From: Acidimicrobiia bacterium
Lineage (GTDB): Bacteria; Acidobacteriota; Vicinamibacteria; Vicinamibacterales; UBA2999
Length of the DNA stretch: 64,000 bases
Direction: 5' to 3'
Assembly: GCA_016871275.1 (NCBI GenBank)
Contig: VFZG01000006.1
Span: 62,001-126,000, forward strand
Shown here: one piece after another, positions 57,427 through 64,000 of the stretch
How the letters are laid out: every line of letters starts with the position of its first letter
How positions within the stretch are numbered: the stretch's first letter is position 1
Notes under the pieces: generated by a model
Database searches by the model: none
Told to the model about the DNA's origin: nothing
Seen by the model: only the letters and a program-made list of their open reading frames with translations
Translations under genes and position numbers: made by a program

Positions 57427-58446
57427 ATGAGCATGCTCAGCACATTCGCCCTGGCGGCCGGCCTGGTCGGCTTCGTCGCCTCGGCCCTTCACGCCCAGAC
57501 CGCCAAGCCGCAGGCGGCGGCCCCCGATGTCACACCGGGCAGCATTACCTGCGAAGAGTGTCCGTATCCGTATCCGTCAAGCTACCTGCCGCTGACGCTC
57601 TATGGCCAGGACGTGCGCATGGCTTTCATGGACGTCGCGCCGCAGGGCACGGCCAACGGCCACACCGTGATGATCTTCCACGGGCACAACTTCGCCGGTT
57701 TCTACTTCGGGACCATCATCGATGCGCTGCGCAAGGTAGGCTTCCGCGTGGTGGTCGTCGATCAGATTGGCTACGGCCGTTCGTCGAAGCCGATCATCCC
57801 CTACAACCTGAACGACATGGCGCGAAACTCACACGCCATCCTTCAGAGCCTGAAGATCGAGCGCGCGATGATCATCGGCCATTCGATGGGCGGCATGGTG
57901 GCGGCGCGCTTCGCGTCGCTCTATCCCAAGGTCGCTGAGCGGGTGCTGATCTACAACCCGATTGGGTTATCGGATACCCGCCACGGGCGCGCGCCTGGCA
58001 GCGTCGACGCGGCATACAAGACCGCGTTGGGGGCGACCTATCAAAGCGTGAAGGCCGGCCTGATGCGTTACGTGGCGCACGACCCGTCGGCGTGGAACGA
58101 CGAATTCGAGAAGTACGCGCGCATCCGCTATGCGTGGACACTGGGCGCGGACTGGCCGCGGCTGGCGATGGTGCAATCGCTCACCGGCAGCGTGATCCAG
58201 TCGGACCCGGTCGTCTACGACTGGGCGCACATTCAGGCGCCGACGCTGGCGTTTGGCGGCGCGGAAGACATCCTGCCGGGCACGGTCACACTCTTCCAGG
58301 ACCGGATGAAGGTGCTCGCCGACACCGTGCCCAACAAGAACGGCAGGCTGCACCTGATTCCAGGTCTGGGCCACGTGCCGCACCTGGAAGACCCGGCGAA
58401 GACCATTCCGCCGATGGTCGCCTTCTTGAGGGAAGGGCTGAACTAG
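57427..58446 (+). CDS. Secreted alpha/beta hydrolase
   Basis: 339 aa from ATG 57427. Signal peptide (1-23, SALHA). Nucleophile GHSMGGMVAARFA, oxyanion strand IFHGHNFAG, acid in FGGAEDILPG and histidine in PGLGHVPHLED form a classical triad. Epoxide-hydrolase/haloperoxidase-like in overall pattern. Three convergent bases overlap the M20 gene (58443-58446). Confidence 0.83.
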   Translation: MSMLSTFALAAGLVGFVASALHAQTAKPQAAAPDVTPGSITCEECPYPYPSSYLPLTLYGQDVRMAFMDVAPQGTANGHTVMIFHGHNFAGFYFGTIIDALRKVGFRVVVVDQIGYGRSSKPIIPYNLNDMARNSHAILQSLKIERAMIIGHSMGGMVAARFASLYPKVAERVLIYNPIGLSDTRHGRAPGSVDAAYKTALGATYQSVKAGLMRYVAHDPSAWNDEFEKYARIRYAWTLGADWPRLAMVQSLTGSVIQSDPVVYDWAHIQAPTLAFGGAEDILPGTVTLFQDRMKVLADTVPNKNGRLHLIPGLGHVPHLEDPAKTIPPMVAFLREGLN

Positions 58447-59822
58447 CCACCAATCTTCAGCTCGCCGATCTCCTTGTAGAGATACGCCGCGGCGATCACG
58501 CCGTTGTGGAAGTTTCCGAGATCGAGCTTCTCGTCGGGCGCGTGCGCGTTCTCGTCGGGCAAGCCGACGCCGAACAGCACGCACGGTACTCCGAGTTCTT
58601 CCTGGAACGTCGATACGACCGGGATCGATCCGCCCTCGCGGTTGAACACCGGGCGCTGGCCGAAGCCCAGTTCGATGGCGCGGCCGGCGGCCTGCACGTA
58701 GGGGTTGTCGAACGCCGTCATCCACGGCTTGCCGCCGTGCATCCGCGTGATGTGCAGTTCCACGGTCTTCGGCGTCACCTTCTTCACGTACTCCTCGAAC
58801 AGGTCGCCGATCTTCTGCGGATTCTGATTGGGCACCAGGCGCATGCTGACCTTGGCCATCGCCACGGCCGGCAACACCGTCTTGGCGCCTTCCCCGGTGA
58901 ACCCCGACAACAGGCCGTTCACTTCGAAGGTCGGACGGGCCCACACCCGCTCGAGCGTGGTGTAGCCGGTCTCACCGAACAGCTTCGGCGCGCCGAGTTC
59001 CGCCTTGTACTTCTTCTCGTTGAACGGCAGCTTCTCCCACTCGGCGCGCTCCTCCGGACGCAGATCCACCACATCGTCGTAGAAACCATCGATCTTGATG
59101 CGGCCGCTCTTGTCCTTCATCTGCGCCAACACCTGCGCCAGCACCATCGCGGGATTCGCCACGGCGCCGCCGAACGAGCCGGAGTGCAGATCCGACTTGC
59201 TGCCGCGCATGTCGATCTGGAAGTACGTCAGGCCGCGCAGGCCGTAGCAGATCGACGGAATGCCGCGATCGAACATCGGCGAGTCCGAGATCACGACCAC
59301 GTCAGCCGTCAGCAGGTGCTTGTGGCCCTTGATGTAGTTATCCAGATTGGCACTGCCGACTTCCTCTTCACCCTCGATCAGGAACTTCATGTTGACGGGC
59401 AGGCGGCCGTGCTGTGTCAGGTGCGCTTCCACGGCCTTGAAGTGCATGAACACTTGGCCTTTGTCGTCGGCCGAGCCTCGCGCATAGATTTCGCCGTCGC
59501 GAATCGTCGCCTCGAAGGGCGGCGACGTCCACAGGTGGAGAGGATCGACAGGCTGGACGTCGTAGTGCCCGTAAAACAGAATCGTCGGCGCGCCGGCAGC
59601 GCCGAGCCACTCGCCGTAGACCACCGGGTGGCCGGGCGTCTCTTCGAGGCGGCAATTCTGCAGCCCAATCCGCTGCATTTCGTTGCGCGTCCACTCCGCA
59701 CACTTGCGGACGTCGCCCTTGTGTTCGGGGAGCGCGCTGATGCTGGGGATGGCCAGATATCGCTTCATCTCATCGATGTAGCGATCGCGGTTGACGTTGA
59801 TGAAGTCGATGACTTTGTCCAT
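58443..59822 (-). CDS. M20-family dipeptidase/carboxypeptidase
   Basis: 459 aa. Metal ligands and catalysis: FYGHYDVQPVDP (His, Asp), the bridging Asp in RGSADDKG, general base Glu in IEGEEEVGS and Asp in ISDSPMF. Dimerisation domain about residues 190-330. Cytoplasmic by lack of a signal. M20 enzymes of this length hydrolyse dipeptides such as carnosine-like or acylated amino acids. Confidence 0.9.
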   Translation of the reverse strand: MDKVIDFINVNRDRYIDEMKRYLAIPSISALPEHKGDVRKCAEWTRNEMQRIGLQNCRLEETPGHPVVYGEWLGAAGAPTILFYGHYDVQPVDPLHLWTSPPFEATIRDGEIYARGSADDKGQVFMHFKAVEAHLTQHGRLPVNMKFLIEGEEEVGSANLDNYIKGHKHLLTADVVVISDSPMFDRGIPSICYGLRGLTYFQIDMRGSKSDLHSGSFGGAVANPAMVLAQVLAQMKDKSGRIKIDGFYDDVVDLRPEERAEWEKLPFNEKKYKAELGAPKLFGETGYTTLERVWARPTFEVNGLLSGFTGEGAKTVLPAVAMAKVSMRLVPNQNPQKIGDLFEEYVKKVTPKTVELHITRMHGGKPWMTAFDNPYVQAAGRAIELGFGQRPVFNREGGSIPVVSTFQEELGVPCVLFGVGLPDENAHAPDEKLDLGNFHNGVIAAAYLYKEIGELKIGG

Positions 59823-59827
59823 ATGAA

Positions 59828-59856
59828 TCGTGGAGGCCTGGAGGCCCGGAGGCCTG
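59828..59856. repeat. 8-nt tandem repeat TGGAGGCC
   Basis: TGGAGGCC, TGGAGGCC, CGGAGGCC, TG in 8-nt period, between a small frame and the M20 start. Unlike the other elements its period is 8. Confidence 0.55.
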
Positions 59857-59857
59857 T

Positions 59858-59968
59858 TCAGCCAATGGTACTATCTGTCGATCTCGTCACGATCTGCTGG
59901 CCGGTTGCCACCGACAGCACGGCGCAGACCAGCAGGAATGCCGTGGCCGCGATTCCAACCGTGCGCAC
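59858..59968 (-). CDS. Possible small membrane peptide (36 aa)
   Basis: GTG at 59968 followed by VRTVGIAATAFLLVCAVLSV, a single membrane helix, and QQIVTRSTDSTIG. A minus-strand TATACT (59987-59982) lies upstream and AAAGG precedes the start. It stands between the MBL gene and M20 gene in a 247-bp gap that otherwise holds the 8-nt repeat. No homology is recognised, so it might be chance. Confidence 0.25.
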   Translation of the reverse strand: MRTVGIAATAFLLVCAVLSVATGQQIVTRSTDSTIG

Positions 59969-60069
59969 CCTTTGGCGGCTAAGTATAGCTGGCCAGGCTC
60001 CGCCAACCGGCGTCGTCGCTGGCGACGCCTCGCCAGTGCAGCATCGTCTTGCCGCGCGCCGCGCGGCGA

Positions 60070-60852
60070 TTACGGCTTCGACCAGCGATCGGCGTCTCGA
60101 ACCGCCCGTCGTTCCTCTTCCAGCTTCTGCAGGTGCGCCAGCACGCTCTCGCGCGCCATCGGAATCAGCTCCATCGCCAGGCCCGGATACATCGACGACG
60201 CGACTGCCTCGACGGTGGACAGCCCTGTGGCGAGCGCCGCCAGGACCTGCGCCTCGCGCTGGGCCCGATGAGCGATGTAGCGATGGATCAACGCCACGGG
60301 ATCCTCGATCACCGGGCCGTGTGCGGGAAGCGCGCGTGCCGGATTCAGCCGCAGCATCCGGTCGAGCGACTGAAGGTAGGCTGCGAGGCTGCCGCCATGC
60401 GAGGCCAGGATGACGACGGTATTGCCCTGCACCAGCATGTCGCCGACGAACAGGGTTCGCGACTCGGCATGCCACAGCGACACATGATCCGGTGCATGAC
60501 CGGGCGTGTGCAGCACCGTGAGATCGCCCTCGTCGGTCGTCACAATCGCGCCGTCTTCCAGTCCGTACCAGGCCAGGCTCGGATCGCGCTCCGGCCACAA
60601 AAGCTTGGACAACTTCACGGCCGGCCAGCGCTCCTGTATCGCCGGCACGCCGGCCATGTGATCGGCGTGCGCGTGCGTGACGAGAACGTGCGCCAGACCA
60701 TTGGGCGCCGCCGCTGCGATTGAATCGAGGTGGGCCTGATTGCCGACTCCGGCATCGATCAGCAGCGGCCGCTCATTGCCGATCAGGTAGGTCCAGTTCC
60801 CGTCGCCGGTGATCGGACCAGGGTTGCCGGCGTGCAGGAAGACCGGTTTCAT
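60070..60852 (-). CDS. MBL-fold metallo-hydrolase
   Basis: 260 aa from ATG 60852, overlapping the MFS stop as ATGA. Zn motif THAHADHMAG (HxHxDH), LHTPGHAPDHVSL and FVGDMLVQG give the second ligands; LPAHGPVIED near the end holds the last His. C-terminal winged-helix-like region resembles LACTB2-type (beta-lactamase-like 2) proteins. Substrate unknown. Confidence 0.88.
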   Translation of the reverse strand: MKPVFLHAGNPGPITGDGNWTYLIGNERPLLIDAGVGNQAHLDSIAAAAPNGLAHVLVTHAHADHMAGVPAIQERWPAVKLSKLLWPERDPSLAWYGLEDGAIVTTDEGDLTVLHTPGHAPDHVSLWHAESRTLFVGDMLVQGNTVVILASHGGSLAAYLQSLDRMLRLNPARALPAHGPVIEDPVALIHRYIAHRAQREAQVLAALATGLSTVEAVASSMYPGLAMELIPMARESVLAHLQKLEEERRAVRDADRWSKP

Positions 60853-61997
60853 GCCGTCCGGCGAAGCCCCACGACCGAGATCGCGCAGGCGATCAGCATC
60901 AGCATCGCCGCGCTCACGTACGGCATCGACATGCCGTAGGTATCGTAGAGATAACCACCCCATGCCGGGCCAACCACGCGGCCAAGGCTGGAGAGAGACT
61001 GCGCCAGGCCGAGGATGCCGCCCTGGTCGTCGGTGTCGGCCAGCTTCGAGACCATGGCCGTGATCGAGGGGCTGTTGAAGCCCATGCCGGCCGCCAGCAC
61101 ACCCAGGGCGACGAGCAGGGTCGGCACGCTCCACGCGAAGGGCACCAGGCCGAGGCCGATCGCCACCGCGCCAATCGCCAGCGGAATCAGCCGCCGTTCG
61201 CCGACCATCTTCACCGCCTTGTGGACGAGCACGCCCTGGACCAGCGCCAGCACCACGCCGATGAACGCGAACAGAAAGCCGATCGTCGACGCGGTGAAAC
61301 CGAACCTCGCTTCGCTGAAGATCGCGAACGTGGCCTCGAAGCCCGAAAACGCGAGGGTGACGAGGAAGAACAGGCCAAGGCACAGCAGCAGCGTCGGCCT
61401 GCTCATCGCATGCCTGAACGCCTCCATCCGGCCGAGCGACCGCGTCGACGGATTGACCGCGCGCGATTCAGGCAGCAGGAACCAGGCCGCGATGCAGTTG
61501 GCCAAGCACAGCGCAGACGCGAACCACATTGGGGTCTCGGGGCTGACGCGGCTCAGGATGCCGCCGATCGCGGGTCCGAAGATGAACCCGAGGCCAAACG
61601 CCGCGCCGACCATGCCCATGCCGCGGGCACGATTCTCCGGCGTGGTCACGTCGGCAATGTAGGCCTGAGCGGTCGGGATGTTCGCGCCGGCGATGCCGCC
61701 GACAATGCGCGCCGCAAACAGCAGCGGCAACGACGTCGCCAGCGCCATGCCGAGGTACGACAGGCACGATCCCATCAGGCCGACCAGGATGATCGGCTTG
61801 CGCCCAACGCGGTCCGACCAGCGCCCCCAGATCGGCGAGAACAGGAACTGCATCAGCGAAAAGCTGGTGCCGAGCAGGCCGATCATGAACGCGGAGGCGC
61901 CCAACGACTCCGCGTAGAACGGCAGCAACGGAATGATGATGCCGAAGCCGAGCAGGTCGATGAAGACGGTGACGAAAATGACGACTAACGGCGACAT
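60849..61997 (-). CDS. MFS transporter (DHA1/TetA-like)
   Basis: 382 aa, twelve helices. FIDLLGFGIIIPLLPFYAESLG, the loop motif GRWSDRVGRKPIILVG and antiporter motif C-like GAAFGLGFIFGPAIGG point to a drug:H+ antiporter. It lies in a minus-strand run with MBL and Pcs-like genes. Drug is unknown. Confidence 0.87.
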   Translation of the reverse strand: MSPLVVIFVTVFIDLLGFGIIIPLLPFYAESLGASAFMIGLLGTSFSLMQFLFSPIWGRWSDRVGRKPIILVGLMGSCLSYLGMALATSLPLLFAARIVGGIAGANIPTAQAYIADVTTPENRARGMGMVGAAFGLGFIFGPAIGGILSRVSPETPMWFASALCLANCIAAWFLLPESRAVNPSTRSLGRMEAFRHAMSRPTLLLCLGLFFLVTLAFSGFEATFAIFSEARFGFTASTIGFLFAFIGVVLALVQGVLVHKAVKMVGERRLIPLAIGAVAIGLGLVPFAWSVPTLLVALGVLAAGMGFNSPSITAMVSKLADTDDQGGILGLAQSLSSLGRVVGPAWGGYLYDTYGMSMPYVSAAMLMLIACAISVVGLRRTA

Positions 61998-62699
61998 CTA
62001 GTCTTTGCCGGCGCGCCCGCCGGTCTGCAGCCACAACGACAGCGCGCTGTAATAGACCGGGAAGAACAACGAGAGCATCAGCCACGGACCGTCCCTGGCC
62101 GGCAGCCTCCAGATCATCCACGCAAACAGGAGGCTCCACATTGTAGCCAGCGCCAGTGTCGGACGCTGCAGCGTCTTCATCCGCGACGGATACGCGTAAC
62201 GGATGGGCACGAACACCAGCACCACCAGCACGATGAGGACGGCGGCATTCGCCGCCGGGGCCATGCCCGCGATGTAGAGGTAGGCCACGACGATGTTCCA
62301 GTAGGACGGGAAGCCGGTGAAGAAGTGCTCGCCGTGGCGCTCGACCTTGGCATCGGCGTGCGCGAAGCCGTACAGGCTCGATACCAGCATCGCCGCGCAC
62401 ACCGGCAACGCCGACGGCACCAGTTCAGCCTGCCACACGATCAACGCCGGGACGAACGCGTAGGTGAGGTAGTCGATCAGGTTGTCCATCAACGCGCCGT
62501 CAAACTGCGGCAGCCGATCTGTGACGCGCAGGGCGCGCGCCAGCCAGCCATCGGTCGCGTCTACGAATGTCGCGACCACGAGATAGGCGAACGCCGCGCG
62601 GAACTCCTGAGCGAACGTCATCATGGTGGCGAGCAGCGCCAGGACGATGCCGGACGCGGTATAGAGATGCGCGATCCAGGGAAGGATCGGGATCGACAC
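61998..62699 (-). CDS. pcs: CDP-alcohol phosphatidyltransferase, phosphatidylcholine-synthase-like
   Basis: 233 aa with about seven helices. The CDP-alcohol motif is DATDGWLARALRVTDRLPQF then GALMDNLIDY, matching D-x2-DG-x2-AR...G-x3-D-x3-D. TGFPSYWNIVVAYLY is specific to phosphatidylcholine synthase, which condenses choline with CDP-diacylglycerol. If correct, the organism makes phosphatidylcholine by taking up choline. No choline transporter is in the window. Confidence 0.75.
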   Translation of the reverse strand: MSIPILPWIAHLYTASGIVLALLATMMTFAQEFRAAFAYLVVATFVDATDGWLARALRVTDRLPQFDGALMDNLIDYLTYAFVPALIVWQAELVPSALPVCAAMLVSSLYGFAHADAKVERHGEHFFTGFPSYWNIVVAYLYIAGMAPAANAAVLIVLVVLVFVPIRYAYPSRMKTLQRPTLALATMWSLLFAWMIWRLPARDGPWLMLSLFFPVYYSALSLWLQTGGRAGKD

Positions 62700-62701
62700 G
62701 T

Positions 62702-64000
62702 TTAGAGTCGGCGCTCGGCGGCGGGGAAGGAGTTCCAGACCGGCACGCCGCAGAAGTGCGAGCCTTCGGTGCAGCGCGGCGACACGATCTTGTTGCGCAG
62801 CACGCAGGGCGGACCCAGGTAGCGGCCGAGCTGCGGATGAATGGCGCGCACCTGGCTGATCTCATCCATCGATGCCAGATAAATCTCTTCCTGCGCGTTG
62901 AAGCAGGTGCGCAGCGTCCACTTGTGCTGCAGTGCGATGAACGAGCCCGACTCCACCAGCCGCAACGACTTGGCGTTCGGCAGGATGTAGAGCGCGTATT
63001 CGAGCGGCACTCCCAGCGCCAGCAGCTTGTTCTTCGCCGCCCAGGCATCGGCCATGGCCTGTTGGTAGACCGCGCCGGCCTCGGCATTCTGCCGAATCAG
63101 GCGCGGCGTGACGAAATCGGGCGCGCTGGTATCGGCCAGCGTCATCAACGGCCGCGACGCCGGCACCATGCGGTGACGCTGATCCTGCGAATCGGCGGTG
63201 TGGCTCAGGCGCTTTTCGAACACGTAGCTGGCGTGATTGAGCGCCCGCATCATCGGCGAGTGATACGCCACGTCGAGCATGTCGACGCGATACGGATTCC
63301 TGGCGGGATTCATCACGCGATCGATCGCTTCTGCATCGTCCATTTCGGCGGTGGTCAGGCCGAAGGTGGCGCGCAACGCGTCGGAGACGACGCGCTCGGC
63401 GCCCGCGGACCAATCGCGCAGCCGCGACACCCTGCCGCCGAGCCGGCGATCGAACTCCGCGGCAAACGCATCGCCGTTCGACCGCGCGCTCGGAAACGAC
63501 CGCTCGGGCAGCGCCTCGCGCTCGAAGCTGCTGAAGCCGACCTTCTCGAAAAACATCGGATCGACGTCTTTGACGAGATCGACCATCGCGCCGATGACCA
63601 TCGCCGCTTCGTAGGGCACGTCGCCGGCGTTGAGCATCCGGTGCAGGCGATGCAGCACGATGCCCGACACGGTGTGCACCATCGACGTGAACGCGCCAAT
63701 GGGAATCACGTAGCGCGCGGTCTCGATCGCCTTCTTGACTGCTTCGCGTTCGACGGCTTTCAGCCGATCCGGCGTGTTGGTCGGCCGAACGTAGCGCAGC
63801 TCCTTCAGGATCGCCCAGGCGTCGTCTTTCAGGAGATCCGAGAGGCGCGAGTAGGCATCCCACGCGCGCAGCACCGCCTGCTCGTAGACGTCGAGCGCCT
63901 CGCCCTCGATCGGCGGCACGAAGGCGCGCGGCTCGTTCAGCTTGACGTAGCGCTGGCTGGACTGTTCGGAATTGTAGAACGGATACGAGTGCAGGACACT
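62702..64000 (-). CDS. Two-domain ThyX-like flavin-dependent thymidylate synthase (5' end cut)
   Basis: Open to the right edge: the first codons read ...NSEQSSQRYVKLNEPRAF, and GTG 63919 is not a true start. About 432 residues visible. The first half contains QSSQRYV, from the ThyX substrate region, and the second half carries RHRMVPASRP (the RHR-S motif). This suggests an internal duplication with both halves ThyX-like. ThyX methylates dUMP using FAD and folate. The full length is probably above 500 aa. Confidence 0.75.
   Translation of the reverse strand, partial: SVLHSYPFYNSEQSSQRYVKLNEPRAFVPPIEGEALDVYEQAVLRAWDAYSRLSDLLKDDAWAILKELRYVRPTNTPDRLKAVEREAVKKAIETARYVIPIGAFTSMVHTVSGIVLHRLHRMLNAGDVPYEAAMVIGAMVDLVKDVDPMFFEKVGFSSFEREALPERSFPSARSNGDAFAAEFDRRLGGRVSRLRDWSAGAERVVSDALRATFGLTTAEMDDAEAIDRVMNPARNPYRVDMLDVAYHSPMMRALNHASYVFEKRLSHTADSQDQRHRMVPASRPLMTLADTSAPDFVTPRLIRQNAEAGAVYQQAMADAWAAKNKLLALGVPLEYALYILPNAKSLRLVESGSFIALQHKWTLRTCFNAQEEIYLASMDEISQVRAIHPQLGRYLGPPCVLRNKIVSPRCTEGSHFCGVPVWNSFPAAERRL

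Overview
The window is high-GC DNA, densely coded on both strands with few gaps above 250 bp. It contains no rRNA, tRNA, insertion sequence, prophage or CRISPR array that I could find. The gene content suggests a didermal, aerobic, lipid- and peptide-degrading heterotroph. It includes a meso-DAP dcw cluster, a DUF5916 outer-membrane protein, a cytochrome c/copper-monooxygenase-like protein, Tat and lipoprotein signals, M28 and M20 peptidases, and fatty-acid oxidation genes. An Acidobacteriota genome of the Vicinamibacteria type fits best, but that is inference from content, not a phylogenetic result.

Layout. (1) 1-8829, minus strand: the dcw cell-wall cluster mraZ-rsmH-ftsL-ftsI-murE-murF-mraY-murD, with murD cut by the left edge. 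It is driven by a clear sigma70-type promoter with three MraZ boxes on its start site. (2) 9039-16898, plus: ychF, then a glycan cluster of three GT2 glycosyltransferases, an SDR epimerase/dehydratase, a DegT aminotransferase, a secreted STN-like protein and a GNAT protein, ending with yqeY. (3) 17194-20753: murJ, a Fsr-like MFS transporter and a rhomboid protease. (4) 20803-25530: a cupin divergent from a fused E1 alpha-beta 2-oxoacid dehydrogenase, a secreted propeller-like protein and a HYR-SGNH lipoprotein. (5) 25564-34728: an ABC exporter, then fadR-fadN-hydrolase-hydrolase-fadA-fadE. This beta-oxidation operon resembles the Bacillus fadNAE genes and carries a perfect FadR-type palindrome on the regulator's promoter. 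(6) 34766-41895, minus: two aminotransferases (one Tat-exported), an ADC-like protein, DUF5916, a frameshifted phosphoribosyltransferase and a CMD-like protein. (7) 41979-48276: M28 peptidase, esterase and aldehyde dehydrogenase, convergent with a secreted cytochrome c/copper protein and its partner. (8) 48529-54656: a MoxR-DUF58-BatD-like-vWA-TPR-vWA operon. (9) 54791-64000: DUF1684 lipoprotein, HAD hydrolase, SirB1-like protein, a region-2-only sigma factor remnant, an alpha/beta hydrolase, then on the minus strand M20 peptidase, MBL hydrolase, MFS transporter, a phosphatidylcholine-synthase-like enzyme and a two-domain ThyX cut by the right edge.

The most unusual signal is not a gene. At least a dozen intergenic junctions carry degenerate tandem repeats with a 7-nt period. 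The unit sequence differs between places (AGCCCGT, GATCAGG, CACTTCT-like, GGAACTA, TACTGGC, CTCCGTG-like), but the period stays at about seven. Arms are often inverted, the repeats often begin at the stop codon of the upstream gene, and they sit in three of the convergent gaps. In places they code for the ends of proteins, including a whole signal peptide. A second recurrent signal is a -10-like hexamer 6-9 nt before start codons, which suggests leaderless transcripts.
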